In this document: in pieces, positions 41,241 through 50,231 of the stretch
Layout: every line of letters begins with the position of its first letter
Numbering within the stretch: the stretch's first letter is position 1
Assembly: GCA_022821645.1 (NCBI GenBank)
Contig: JAJEDE010000012.1
Span: 1-64,000 of the forward strand
DNA from: Chloroflexota bacterium
Lineage (GTDB): Bacteria > Chloroflexota > UBA11872
Length of the DNA: 64,000 nt
Reading direction: 5' to 3'
Position numbers and translations under genes: made by a program
The notes under the pieces: generated by a model
What the model saw: only the letters and a program-made list of their open reading frames with translations
The model's database searches: none
What the model was told of the DNA's origin: nothing

Positions 41241-42548
41241 ATGTCACCAGACCGAGGCGCCGACCGTGGTTTCTTTGATGAGGCGCAGATTTACGTGCGA
41301 GCCGGGTCCGGTGGGAACGGGGTGTCGCATTTTCGGCGGGAGAAGTACGTGCCGCGGGGTGGGCCGGACGGTGGGGACGGGGGGCGCGGGGGCGACGTGG
41401 TGTTGCGGGCGCGGGCGAACCTGCACGCGCTGACGGCGTTCCGGTACAAGCGGCGGTTCATCGCGGCCAACGGCGGGAAGGGCGAAGGCAAGAAGCGGCA
41501 CGGGGCCAATGGCGACAGCGTGAGCGTGGACGTGCCGTGCGGGACGGTGGCCTACGACGACCGGACCGGGGCGGTGCTGGCGGACCTGGTGGAGGAAGGC
41601 CAGACCGTGGTAGTTGCGGAGGGCGGACGCGGCGGGCTGGGGAACGTGCATTTCAAGTCGGCGAGGTTTCAGACGCCGGAGCTGGCCACGCGCGGGGGCA
41701 GCGGGCAGGAGCGGCAGGTACGGCTGGAGCTGGAGTTGCTGGCGGACATTGGGCTGGTGGGGGCGCCGAACGCGGGGAAGTCGTCGCTGCTGGCGACGCT
41801 GAGTGCCGCGCGACCAAAGGTGGCGCCCTATCCGTTTACAACGCTGGAGCCGGTGCTGGGCGTGGTGCAGGCGGGCGACTCGGGGGTGGTGTTTGCCGAC
41901 CTGCCGGGACTCATCGAAGGCGCCAGCGGCGGCGCGGGGCTGGGGATCGCGTTTCTGCGGCACGTGCGGCGGGCGCGGGTGCTGGTGCACGTGGTGGACG
42001 GATCCGGGCTGGAAGGCGATCCGTTCGAGGCCTTCCAGGCGATCGACGCCGAACTCGGGGCCTACAGCGACGACCTGCTCGAGCGCCCGCGCATCGTGGC
42101 CTTCAACAAGATGGACCTGCTGGAAGCGCGCGAGCAGTGGCCGGATTTCGAGGCGCTGGTACTGGCCGAGGGTTACGAAGCGGTGGCGGTCTCAGCGGCG
42201 AGCGGAGTCGGGCTGCGGGAACTGGTAGGGCGAACCGTGGGAATGCTGGCCGAGGCGCCCCCGGCGCCTCGGCCGGAGCCGGAGGAGACGGCCGTGCTGC
42301 GTCCGGCGCCGGTGGACGAGCCGGCGCAGCTATTCCGCAGGTCCGACGGCGCCTACGTGGTGCGCGACCCGCAGCTGGAGGGGCTGGCGCGCAAGCTGAA
42401 CTTCGATACGCCGGATGCGGCGGACTACTTTCAGCGGCAACTCGACCGCAGCGGCGTGACCGAACGGCTGGAGCGGGCGGGGACGATGGCCGGCGACACG
42501 GTGGTGGTGGGCGAATTGGAGTTCGAGTGGATGGGTCCTGGGCTGTGA
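41241..42548 (+). CDS. obgE: Obg/CgtA GTPase
   Basis: I chose the ATG at 41241 (MSPDRGADRGFFDEAQIYVR); the frame is open 33 codons further upstream but is not Obg-like there. The product is about 435 residues. An N-terminal Obg glycine-rich domain is rich in GGxGG turns (GGPDGGDGGRGGDVV), followed by the G domain: G1 GAPNAGKSSLL, G3 DLPGLIEG, G4 NKMDL, and a C-terminal OCT domain with KLNFDTPDAADYFQRQL. Obg acts in large-subunit ribosome assembly and stress control. Coding is strongly G-biased at third positions. Confidence 0.96.
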   Translation: MSPDRGADRGFFDEAQIYVRAGSGGNGVSHFRREKYVPRGGPDGGDGGRGGDVVLRARANLHALTAFRYKRRFIAANGGKGEGKKRHGANGDSVSVDVPCGTVAYDDRTGAVLADLVEEGQTVVVAEGGRGGLGNVHFKSARFQTPELATRGGSGQERQVRLELELLADIGLVGAPNAGKSSLLATLSAARPKVAPYPFTTLEPVLGVVQAGDSGVVFADLPGLIEGASGGAGLGIAFLRHVRRARVLVHVVDGSGLEGDPFEAFQAIDAELGAYSDDLLERPRIVAFNKMDLLEAREQWPDFEALVLAEGYEAVAVSAASGVGLRELVGRTVGMLAEAPPAPRPEPEETAVLRPAPVDEPAQLFRRSDGAYVVRDPQLEGLARKLNFDTPDAADYFQRQLDRSGVTERLERAGTMAGDTVVVGELEFEWMGPGL

Positions 42549-42718
42549 TAGGTTTTTCCCGAGCGACCATGCGATATGCAAGCTGCGAGACGCCTCGCGC
42601 CACACGCACCGCCACTATCTAGCCCCTGCCGCGCGCCGGCGGGGGCCGTACCCGCGCCGAGTTCGCGGGCTAACCCAAACGACACCGATTCCCACTTGTC
42701 TTGCGTGGAGCGCTTGCC
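42549..42718 (+). other. Leader region of thrS
   Basis: 170 bases between obgE and thrS hold one GC-rich hairpin (42623-42645) and GGAG upstream of the thrS ATG. I looked for T-box signatures (the AGGGTGGNACCGCG core) and found none. Confidence 0.4.
42623..42645 (+). terminator. GC-rich hairpin between obgE and thrS
   Basis: CCCCTGCCG pairs with CGGCGGGGG (one T-G pair) around a 5-base loop. No T-run follows, so it is either a non-canonical terminator of obgE or a leader structure of thrS. Confidence 0.35.
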
Positions 42719-44497
42719 ATGAATGCTGACCAGACGAACGACCGCCTCTACCGGGTGCGGCACTCGGCCGCGCACGTGCTGGCCACGGCGATGCTGGACC
42801 TGTTTCCGGATGCCCAGATGGGAATCGGTCCGCCGACCGACGACGGGTTCTACTACGACTTCGAGTTGCCGCGGGCGCTGACGCCGGACGACCTGAAGGC
42901 GCTGCAGAAGCTGATGCTGAAGCACAAGAAGGCGAACTATCCGTTCGAGTACTCCGAGCACGACCGCGACGCGGCGCTGGCGTACTTCGAGGAAACCAAC
43001 CAGCCGTACAAGGTCGAGCTGATCAACGACCTGCCGGACGACGAGACGATCAGCTACTACACGTCGGGTCCGTTTGTGGATCTCTGCCGCGGACCGCACG
43101 TGGACAGCACGGGCGAGATCGGGGCGTTCAAGCTGCTGGCGATCGCCGGGGCTTACTGGCGCGGGGACGAGAACCGGGCGCAGTTGCAGCGGGTTTATGG
43201 CACGGCCTTCGAGACGAAGGCGGAACTTGCCGCGCATCTGAAGCGACTGGAAGAAGCGAAGCGCCGCGACCACCGGACGCTGGCGCGGGACCTGGACCTG
43301 TTTTCAATCAACCCGGAGATCGGCGCCGGGCTGGTGCTGTGGCATGCCAAGGGCTCGCTGTTGCGGGAACTGCTGGAGACGTTCTGGCGCGAGGAACACC
43401 GGCGGCGCGGGTACGACATGGTCTATTCGCCGCACATCGGTCGGCGCCAGCTGTGGGAGACGAGCGGGCACACGCAGTGGTTCTCCGAGGGGCTCTTCCC
43501 GGAAATGCAGCTGGAGCACCAGACGTTCATCAACAAGCCGATGAACTGCCCGTTCCACGTCAAGATCTTCGACTCGCAGACGCGCAGCTACCGCGATCTC
43601 CCGGAACGGTACGGGGAGCTTGGCACGGTCTACCGGTTCGAGCGCTCGGGCACGCTGCACGGGGCGCTGCGGGTTCGCGGGCTGACGCAGGACGACGCGC
43701 ACATTTTTTGCCGGCGCGACCAGTTCACCGACGAGGTGGCTGGCGCGCTGGACCTGGCGAAGTTCATCTACGAGACGTTCGGCTTCAGCGAATACACCGT
43801 GGAACTGAGCGTGCGCGATGCCTCGGGCTCCGCCAAGTACGCGGGCGGCGACGACTTGTGGGAGCTGGCGGAGCAAGGCCTGGTCGAGGCGCTGGAGCAG
43901 CACGAGATGGCGTACACGCGGGTGGAGGGCGAAGCGGCCTTCTATGGGCCCAAGATCGACATCCAGGTGGCCGACGCCATCGGGCGCCGCTGGCAGCTGA
44001 CGACGGTGCAGGTGGACTTCAACCTGCCGGAACGCTTTGACATCTCATACGAGGACGCCGACGGCTCACGGCAACGGCCGGTGATGGTGCATCGGGCCAT
44101 ATTCGGGGCGATGGAGCGCTTCGTGGCGGTGCTGATCGAGCACTTCGCGGGGGCGTTCCCGGTATGGCTGTCGCCGGTGCAGGTGGCCGTGATCCCAATC
44201 GCGGACCGACACGCCGACTATTGCGAAGTCGTGGCCGAACGGCTGCGAGAGGCCGGCCTGCGCGTGCAGGTGGACTCCCGCGCCGAGCGGATGAACCGGA
44301 AGATCCGGGACGCGCAACTGCAAAAGACGCCGTACATGCTGATCGCCGGCGACCGCGACATCAAGGCCGGGAAGGTCTCGGTAAGGCTGCGGACCGAGGA
44401 AGACCTGGGAGCGATGCCCGTCGACGACTTCCTGGCGGGGGTGCTCCCCGCAGTGGAATCCCGCGCCCCGCACGACTTGGGTTTGGGCAGCGCATGA
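42719..44497 (+). CDS. thrS: Threonyl-tRNA synthetase without the TGS domain
   Basis: I chose the ATG at 42719 (MNADQTNDRLYRVRHSAAHV) with GGAG upstream. The 592 residues start directly in the editing-domain region (RHSAAHVLATAMLDLFPDAQ), so the N-terminal TGS domain of about 60 residues found in the E. coli enzyme is absent. The SAD region CRGPHVDSTGEI and the class II catalytic core are present: zinc-site Cys in NKPMNCPFHVKIF, RYGELGTVYRFERSGTLHG, GPKIDIQVADAIGRRWQLTT and HRAIFGAMERFVAVLIE. The anticodon-binding domain ends the protein. TGS-less ThrRS occur naturally in several bacteria. Confidence 0.93.
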   Translation: MNADQTNDRLYRVRHSAAHVLATAMLDLFPDAQMGIGPPTDDGFYYDFELPRALTPDDLKALQKLMLKHKKANYPFEYSEHDRDAALAYFEETNQPYKVELINDLPDDETISYYTSGPFVDLCRGPHVDSTGEIGAFKLLAIAGAYWRGDENRAQLQRVYGTAFETKAELAAHLKRLEEAKRRDHRTLARDLDLFSINPEIGAGLVLWHAKGSLLRELLETFWREEHRRRGYDMVYSPHIGRRQLWETSGHTQWFSEGLFPEMQLEHQTFINKPMNCPFHVKIFDSQTRSYRDLPERYGELGTVYRFERSGTLHGALRVRGLTQDDAHIFCRRDQFTDEVAGALDLAKFIYETFGFSEYTVELSVRDASGSAKYAGGDDLWELAEQGLVEALEQHEMAYTRVEGEAAFYGPKIDIQVADAIGRRWQLTTVQVDFNLPERFDISYEDADGSRQRPVMVHRAIFGAMERFVAVLIEHFAGAFPVWLSPVQVAVIPIADRHADYCEVVAERLREAGLRVQVDSRAERMNRKIRDAQLQKTPYMLIAGDRDIKAGKVSVRLRTEEDLGAMPVDDFLAGVLPAVESRAPHDLGLGSA

Positions 44498-44568
44498 GGA
44501 TTGAGGAATGTTCTCCACACAGTGAGACTGGCTGCAAAAGCAGCGACTCCACACTTACAGGAGACTCT

Positions 44569-44802
44569 ATGGATCCAGGCTTCGAGTACGTCCAGCGCCT
44601 TCACCGCTTCGCGGGTGCATGCAAGGCTCGTGCAGAACGCCACGCGGCGATAGCTCGCCAACACCCACCGGAATCACCAGAGCGCCTAGCGTCAGCGCGC
44701 AAGTCCACCATCTGGTGGAACCGGATGGTCAACATTGCCGACTATCTGTACGCAGACGAAGATGGAGATCCGCCGTCATGGGACGACGAAGCTCCTGAAT
44801 GA
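44569..44802 (+). CDS. Small uncharacterised protein
   Basis: The 77 residues (MDPGFEYVQRLHRFAGACKA to DDEAPE) have a very good ribosome-binding site ACAGGAG 6 bases before the ATG, which decides the start. The protein is mostly helical and basic in the middle (RAERHAAIARQHP, SARKSTIWWNRMVNIADYLY) with an acidic end. No membrane segment or metal motif. It stands 71 bases after thrS and may be in the same transcript. Family not recognised. Confidence 0.6.
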   Translation: MDPGFEYVQRLHRFAGACKARAERHAAIARQHPPESPERLASARKSTIWWNRMVNIADYLYADEDGDPPSWDDEAPE

Positions 44803-44881
44803 GCCGGAGATGGACGCCGGTCGCAGATCGCTGGCTGACGGGACCGCGGGGGTGCGCCGCTAGGATTGCCCGGGATCCCAC

Positions 44882-45676
44882 GTGACCCACAGTATCTCGC
44901 CCACGCCGCCGGTCAGCTACGACTTCAACGGTTCGTCGGTCCTCATCACCGGCGGCACGCAGGGCATCGGTTTGGCGGTGGCGGAGGCCTACGCGCGGGC
45001 CGGGGCCAACGTGGCTATCTGCGCGCGAACCGAAGGGGACGTGGCGAAGGCCGTGGAGGCGCTGGACGAACTGGGATCCGGCGCGGTCTGTGGAGTCACC
45101 GCGGACCTGGCCGAGCCGGAAGACGTAGGCCGGCTGTTCGACGAGGTGGTGGCGAGCCTCGGCGCTCCCGACATCCTCGTAAACAACGCGGCGGCGCAGG
45201 GCAACTTTCCGTTTCCCGAGATGGACAGCGAGCGCTGGCGCTGGATGGCGCAGGTGAACCTGGAGGCGCCCTTCGAGCTCTCGCGCCGCTTCGTGCTGGC
45301 GCGCGAAGCATCCGGCGGGAGCATCGTGAACGTGGTGACCAACCAGGTGATTCGCCACGCCAGGGGGCGCGTGGGCTACGGGTCCACCAAGGTCGGATTG
45401 GTGGGGCTGACCCGCACGATGGCGTTGGAACTGGCGCATTGCGATATTCGGGTGAACGCGGTCGCGCCCGGCTTCGTCGACGTACCGCGCATCTACCGGG
45501 AGTTCGACGATGTGGACGACCGGCTGGCAGCGATGCCGTCGGGGCGGTTTGTCACGCCGGACGAAGTCGCGCAGGCGATTCTGTTTCTGTCGTCCGATGC
45601 GGCGTCGGCGATCAGCGGCGTGGTGCTGGCGGTGGACGGCGGGCACGCGCTGGACGGGTCCTGGGTCCGCGATTAA
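44882..45676 (+). CDS. Short-chain dehydrogenase/reductase
   Basis: The 264 residues from a GTG have the classical cofactor motif ITGGTQGIGLAVAEAYAR, NNAAAQGNFPF (NNAG-type) and YGSTK for the catalytic Y-x3-K. The catalytic Ser position reads VVTNQVIR, so Thr or Asn replaces Ser. The end GVVLAVDGGHAL is typical of 3-oxoacyl-ACP-reductase-like SDRs. CARTEGD after beta-2 suggests NADP(H). The substrate is unknown. SurE follows after 89 bases on the same strand. Confidence 0.85.
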   Translation: MTHSISPTPPVSYDFNGSSVLITGGTQGIGLAVAEAYARAGANVAICARTEGDVAKAVEALDELGSGAVCGVTADLAEPEDVGRLFDEVVASLGAPDILVNNAAAQGNFPFPEMDSERWRWMAQVNLEAPFELSRRFVLAREASGGSIVNVVTNQVIRHARGRVGYGSTKVGLVGLTRTMALELAHCDIRVNAVAPGFVDVPRIYREFDDVDDRLAAMPSGRFVTPDEVAQAILFLSSDAASAISGVVLAVDGGHALDGSWVRD

Positions 45677-45765
45677 CGGTGCTCCGCAGCTCTGCCATGG
45701 GCGGTGCCGCGCGTGCGGCTGATACGGCGCGTGGCGAGCGGTTGGACCGGTCGAGAGGCGCCTGA

Positions 45766-46557
45766 ATGAACCTAGTCGTAGCTAACGACGACGGTATTGA
45801 AGTACCTGGCATCTGGGCGCTGGCGCGCGAGCTATCGAAGCTTGGGCAGGTGGCGGTGTACGCGCCGACGCGAAACTTCAGTGGAGCGGGGATGTCCGTC
45901 GCGCTGAAACGAGAGGCCCGGCTGTTTCGGGCCGTGCCGCCGCCAGGTGTCGACCCGGACATCCCGGCGTTCACGCTGGAGGCGCCGCCGGCCTCGATGG
46001 CGGCCATTGGCGTCGTGCACGCCTTCGACGGGCAGGTGGACGCGCTGGTAGCCGGTATCAATCCCGGCTGGAATCCCGGCGAAGAGCCGTACAAGGTCTC
46101 GGGCACCGCGGGCGCGGCGCAGGTGGCGGTGGAGCGTGGCTTGCTGGGCGTGGCGGTGTCGGCCGAGTATTTCGCGGCCGGCGGGCAGTACGCGGACATT
46201 GCGGTGGCGACCCGGCGACTGCTTGAGGCCATTCGCGGCGAGTTCGATCCGCTGCCCAATGTGCTGATGAACGTGAATGTGCCGGAGGATTTTGGCAGGG
46301 ACACACCGGTGCGGCTGACCACACCGAGCCGAAATACGATGTTTGGCGGCTTCAGGATCGAGGAGTGCGAGGCCGACGAGCGCGGGGTGAACTTGCGCTT
46401 CGAGCTTGGCAGCTACTTCGACCGTGAGCCGGCGCCCGGCGACGAGCTGCACGCGCTGGCGGAGGGCGTGGTGTCGATAGCGGTGACTGGCCCCCGACCA
46501 AGCGAAGTGTTGATGGACGATCCATGGCCGGCCGTCGTCCAGGGATTCAGGGCTTGA
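45766..46557 (+). CDS. surE: 5'-nucleotidase SurE
   Basis: The 263 residues start MNLVVANDDGIEVPGIWALA with the metal-binding NDDG. APTRNFSGAGMSVA supplies the conserved Ser, and DALVAGINPGWNPGEEPYKV replaces the usual SGIN-x-G-x-N segment, keeping the Asn ligand. VSGTAGAAQVAVERGLLGVAVS and NVLMNVNVP complete the SurE fold. The enzyme dephosphorylates nucleoside monophosphates. The protein is of normal length and seems intact. An M32 peptidase gene begins 28 bases later. Confidence 0.92.
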   Translation: MNLVVANDDGIEVPGIWALARELSKLGQVAVYAPTRNFSGAGMSVALKREARLFRAVPPPGVDPDIPAFTLEAPPASMAAIGVVHAFDGQVDALVAGINPGWNPGEEPYKVSGTAGAAQVAVERGLLGVAVSAEYFAAGGQYADIAVATRRLLEAIRGEFDPLPNVLMNVNVPEDFGRDTPVRLTTPSRNTMFGGFRIEECEADERGVNLRFELGSYFDREPAPGDELHALAEGVVSIAVTGPRPSEVLMDDPWPAVVQGFRA

Positions 46558-46585
46558 GCGGCCGCCAGCGGGAGATACGAATTCA

Positions 46586-48097
46586 ATGAGCGTTCAATCC
46601 GACCTGGGCGACCTGAAGTCCCGTTTACGCGAGGCTCGGGATATTTCCTCTTCGGCGGCGGTCCTGTATTGGGACCAGTCCACCTACATGCCCACGGGCG
46701 GCGCGGCGGGGCGTGGGCGGCAGCTGGCGGTGCTGAGCCGGTTGGCGCATGAGAGCGCGACGGATCCGGAGATCGGGCGGCTGCTGGACCGGCTGGGCCC
46801 GTATGCGGAGTCCCTGCCGCCGGAGCATGACGACGCCGCGCTGATTCGGGTGGCGCGTCATGACTATGAACGCCGGACGCGCGTGCCCGCGGAGTACAGC
46901 GAGCGGGCGGCCAAGCATGCCTCCGCGACGTACGCGGCCTGGGTGGAGGCGCGGCCCAAGAATGACTTCGCGACGCTGCGTCCCATGCTGGAGACGACGC
47001 TGGACCTGAGCCGCGAGTACGCCGGCTTCTTTCCCGGCTACGAGCACATCGCGGATCCGCTGATCGACGACGCGGACGAGGGCATGACGGTGGCTCGGAT
47101 TCGGCCGGTGTTCGACGAACTTCGGGAAGGGCTGACACCGCTGGTGGCTCGGATTGCGGCCGCCCCGCAGGTGGATGATGGGCCGGTGCGCAAGCACTTT
47201 CCGCAAGCGCAGCAGTCGCGGTTCGCCGACAAGGTGATCCGGTCCATCGGATTCGACTTCGAGCGCGGGCGGCTGGATCCGACGGCGCATCCGTTCATGA
47301 CGCGGTTCGGTCACGGCGACACGCGCATCACCACGCGCACGAACGAGAACTTCCTGGCCGAACAGCTCTTTAGCACCATCCACGAAGCCGGCCACGCCCT
47401 CTACGAGCAGGGCACGCGGGCCGAGGACGATGGGTTGCCGCTGGGCAGCGGCACGTCGGCCGGGGTCCACGAGAGCCAGTCGCGGCTCTGGGAGAACATC
47501 GTGGGCCGCAGCCTGGGGTTCTGGTCGCACTGGTATCCAACGTTGCAGGAGGAGTTTCCGGAGCAGCTTGGCAGCGTGGACCTGCGCGACTTCTACGCAG
47601 CCGTCAACCGGGTGGAGCCGTCGCTGATCCGGACCGACGCGGACGAAGTGACCTACAACCTGCACGTGATGATCCGGTTCGACCTGGAGTTGCAACTGCT
47701 GGAGGGTCAACTGGCGGTGGCTGACCTGCCGGAAGCCTGGCACGCGCGTTACGAGGCAGACCTGGGCGTGCGCGCGCCGGACGACCGCGACGGGGTGCTG
47801 CAGGACGTGCACTGGTACGCCGGCAGCATCGGCGGGGCGTTCCAGTGCTACACGCTGGGGAACATCATCGGGGCGCAGCTGTACGAGGCGGCGCTGCGCG
47901 ACCTGCCGGACATTCCGGAGCAGATTGCGAGCGGGGATGCGTCGTCGCTGCTGGAGTGGATGGCGACGAATGTCTACCGGGTCGGGCGGCGTCTGACGCC
48001 GGATCAGTTGATCGAGCGAACCTGCGGCGGGCCGCTGGACGCGCAGCCGTTGTTGCGGCGGTTGACGGCGAAGTTTGGGGACATCTACGCGCTCTGA
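46586..48097 (+). CDS. M32-family metallocarboxypeptidase (carboxypeptidase Taq)
   Basis: The 503 residues match the family size. The zinc motif STIHEAGHALYEQG lies at about residue 266, and the third ligand follows in SGTSAGVHESQSRLWENIVG (HES-x-S-R-x-W-E), typical of M32. FGHGDTRITTR, YNLHVMIRFDLELQLLEGQL and the C-terminal DVHWYAGSIGGAFQCYTLGN are also characteristic. The enzyme removes C-terminal residues from peptides in the cytoplasm; no signal peptide is present. It is co-directional with surE and the following acetyltransferase. Confidence 0.96.
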   Translation: MSVQSDLGDLKSRLREARDISSSAAVLYWDQSTYMPTGGAAGRGRQLAVLSRLAHESATDPEIGRLLDRLGPYAESLPPEHDDAALIRVARHDYERRTRVPAEYSERAAKHASATYAAWVEARPKNDFATLRPMLETTLDLSREYAGFFPGYEHIADPLIDDADEGMTVARIRPVFDELREGLTPLVARIAAAPQVDDGPVRKHFPQAQQSRFADKVIRSIGFDFERGRLDPTAHPFMTRFGHGDTRITTRTNENFLAEQLFSTIHEAGHALYEQGTRAEDDGLPLGSGTSAGVHESQSRLWENIVGRSLGFWSHWYPTLQEEFPEQLGSVDLRDFYAAVNRVEPSLIRTDADEVTYNLHVMIRFDLELQLLEGQLAVADLPEAWHARYEADLGVRAPDDRDGVLQDVHWYAGSIGGAFQCYTLGNIIGAQLYEAALRDLPDIPEQIASGDASSLLEWMATNVYRVGRRLTPDQLIERTCGGPLDAQPLLRRLTAKFGDIYAL

Positions 48098-48133
48098 TCC
48101 GGGAAGTCGAACTGGGCAATCCGTGAGGTCGGT

Positions 48134-49240
48134 GTGAGCGAGGACGGGCCGCGCGCTCCGCGGGCCGATGAGTTCGAGGAACTCGTTGCCCAGGTCAATC
48201 GCGTCATGCGCGAAGAGGTTGGGGCAGCTCCTACCTACGGCGAGGAATGGCCGCGAATCTACTGCCGGGCGAACCTGGAGAACATCCGGGTGATCCTGGT
48301 GGACGGGCGGATCGTGTCGTCGGCGGCCATCTATCCGCACGAGGTCCGCTTTGGCGATGCGCGGCTGCGGGTTGGCGGAATTACCGGGGTCGCGACCGAT
48401 GCGCCCTACCGGCGGCGCGGCTATGGGACGCGGGTAATGCAGGCCTGTATCGAGCGCATGGCCGAGTTGGGCTGCCAGCTGAGCCTCTTGGGTTCGGGAG
48501 TGCCTAGCTGGTACCGGAAGCTGGGCTGGGAGTACGCCGGCCTGGAGCGCAGCTACCAGTTCAGCCGCGGCAACCGGCATCTGCTGCCCACGGATCCCGG
48601 GCTCAAGATGCGGGAAGCCGAGGACGGCGACTTCGAGGCGCTGGCGAGCATCCACGCGGCACGGGCGCTTGGCGGTGTGCGGTCACCCGGTCTGCTGCGC
48701 TCGATGTGGGCGCCAAAGCCCGGAGCGGCGGTCTGGGTCGCGCAGCGGGATGGAGCCGTAAGCGCCTACCTGCGCGTGCGTGGAACCTCTGTCACTGAGT
48801 ACGGCGGCCCCGCCAACCTGGTGCTGCCGATGCTCTCGCGACTCCTGGAAACCTGGGACCATCCGTCGATTCAAACGTCCACGCGCTCGATCGAGCAGCG
48901 GCACGTGAACGTGAAACCGACGGTGCACGCCAGCCTTGACGCCCCATGGCGGCCCGACGACGTAACGGAGACCCTGGACGCACTGGGCATCCTCCGGTCA
49001 GCCAGCTACGTCCGGATGATCCGAATCGAAGATCCGCAAAGGCTGCTGCGCGCTTACGGACGTACGTATCTATCGGCGCGCACCGTGGGTGATTCCATCG
49101 TTGTAAAGACCGGCGACCGGACGCTGCGGCTCAGCCGGACCGATGCGGTGAAGCTGTTCTTTGGGCCGGAGCGGCCGGTGAAGCCCGACGTAGCTGGGCT
49201 GCCGTTCGTGTTTCACGTGTGGGCAGCAGATCGGGTGTGA
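48134..49240 (+). CDS. Eis-like GNAT acetyltransferase
   Basis: The 368 residues start at a GTG (VSEDGPRAPRADEFEELVAQ). The N-terminal GNAT domain has GGITGVATDAPYRRRGYGTR (R/Q-x2-GxG/A loop) and LLGSGVPSWYRKLGWEYAG. A second domain follows (about 160-290) and the C-terminus is probably the SCP2-like part found in Eis proteins. Eis enzymes acetylate aminoglycosides or proteins; the substrate here is open. It is the last gene before the sharp change of codon style at 49.3 kb. Confidence 0.75.
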   Translation: MSEDGPRAPRADEFEELVAQVNRVMREEVGAAPTYGEEWPRIYCRANLENIRVILVDGRIVSSAAIYPHEVRFGDARLRVGGITGVATDAPYRRRGYGTRVMQACIERMAELGCQLSLLGSGVPSWYRKLGWEYAGLERSYQFSRGNRHLLPTDPGLKMREAEDGDFEALASIHAARALGGVRSPGLLRSMWAPKPGAAVWVAQRDGAVSAYLRVRGTSVTEYGGPANLVLPMLSRLLETWDHPSIQTSTRSIEQRHVNVKPTVHASLDAPWRPDDVTETLDALGILRSASYVRMIRIEDPQRLLRAYGRTYLSARTVGDSIVVKTGDRTLRLSRTDAVKLFFGPERPVKPDVAGLPFVFHVWAADRV

Positions 49241-49370
49241 GATAAGCGACGGCCCGGAAAACCCGCGACGGGCGCGCCGCCAGATGCTCCACGTCGGGCG
49301 AGCCCCTGTTGACATCCCACCCCACGTCGGCACGATTGACGCAGCCCGCCTCCCGGAGCACCCAACGCCC

Positions 49371-50231
49371 ATGTCCTACCGCCTCGCCGCCCTCACCATC
49401 CCCTACGCCCGCGACGGCCTCTCCCGCCGCCGCGCCTACGCCGGCATCCACCGCGCCGGCTTCACCCACGTCGGCCTCTACGACCGCCACGACGAAGGCC
49501 CCCTCTGGCCCGACGGCACTGATGGGGCCGCGGCCCGCGCCGCCGTCCAGCCGGTCCTCGACGCCGGCCTCCAGGTCGATCACAAATCCCACGGGGGCGT
49601 GACGTCGGACTCGGGCGAACCCGAGCGTTTTCTCAAGGCCATCGAACTCGCCGCCGAAGCCGGCGTGCCCGCCCTGGTCTGCTGGGGTCCCTACGAATAC
49701 CCGGCCGATGGTTTCCCCGACAGTCCCAAGTCCGGCCCCTCCTGGCAGGCGGAGGTCGACGGCTTTTACGCCGCTTTCGAGCCGGGCGTGCGCGCCGCGG
49801 AGGATGCGAGTGTCTTGCTGCTGCCCAAGCCCCACACGGGCGTCGGCAAGCACGGCGCCGCCTTGCGCGAGCTCCACGACCGATTCGACTCGCCGGCGGT
49901 CGGCGTCTGCTACGACACCGGCAACGTCCACTACTACGAGGGCTTGGACCCGGTCGAGGACATCGCCCCCGTGGCTGGCCTCTGCCGCCAGCTCATCATG
50001 AAAGACCACGTCGGCCCCCGCGGCGCGCCCGTCTTCCGTACCCCCGGCGACGGTGACATCGACCACCAGGCCGTCATTGCCAGGCTCGCCGCCGCCGGTT
50101 TCGACGGCACGCTGACCAACGAACGGGTGGACGTTTCGGGCGCCGACGCGATCGACATCGAACTCGGTCGCGCCCGCCGTCATATGCTGGCGGTGGCCGA
50201 CGCCGCATTTGGGGAGTCCTCCGGTGCCTGA
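49371..50231 (+). CDS. Sugar phosphate isomerase/epimerase-like TIM-barrel protein
   Basis: From the ATG at 49371 (MSYRLAALTIPYARDGLSRR) the product has 286 residues. GIHRAGFTHVGLYDRHDEGP, LVCWGPYEYP, VGVCYDTGNVHYYEG and IIMKDHVGPRGAPVFRTPGD follow the xylose-isomerase-like/AP-endonuclease-2 barrel with its metal ligands (E, D, H, D, H). The enzyme type is probably a ketose or keto-inositol epimerase/isomerase. After the ATG, 40 consecutive codons end in C, a striking bias. Its stop overlaps the start of the Gfo/Idh/MocA gene. Confidence 0.85.
   Translation: MSYRLAALTIPYARDGLSRRRAYAGIHRAGFTHVGLYDRHDEGPLWPDGTDGAAARAAVQPVLDAGLQVDHKSHGGVTSDSGEPERFLKAIELAAEAGVPALVCWGPYEYPADGFPDSPKSGPSWQAEVDGFYAAFEPGVRAAEDASVLLLPKPHTGVGKHGAALRELHDRFDSPAVGVCYDTGNVHYYEGLDPVEDIAPVAGLCRQLIMKDHVGPRGAPVFRTPGDGDIDHQAVIARLAAAGFDGTLTNERVDVSGADAIDIELGRARRHMLAVADAAFGESSGA

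Noticed and set aside
42549..42718. T-box leader upstream of thrS
   Set aside because: No AGGGTGGNACCGCG-type core and no antiterminator pairing could be found; only one hairpin is present.
49260..49370. Longer start for the TIM-barrel gene at 49284
   Set aside because: The first 29 residues are not conserved-looking and do not share the C-ending codon run that begins at the ATG at 49371.
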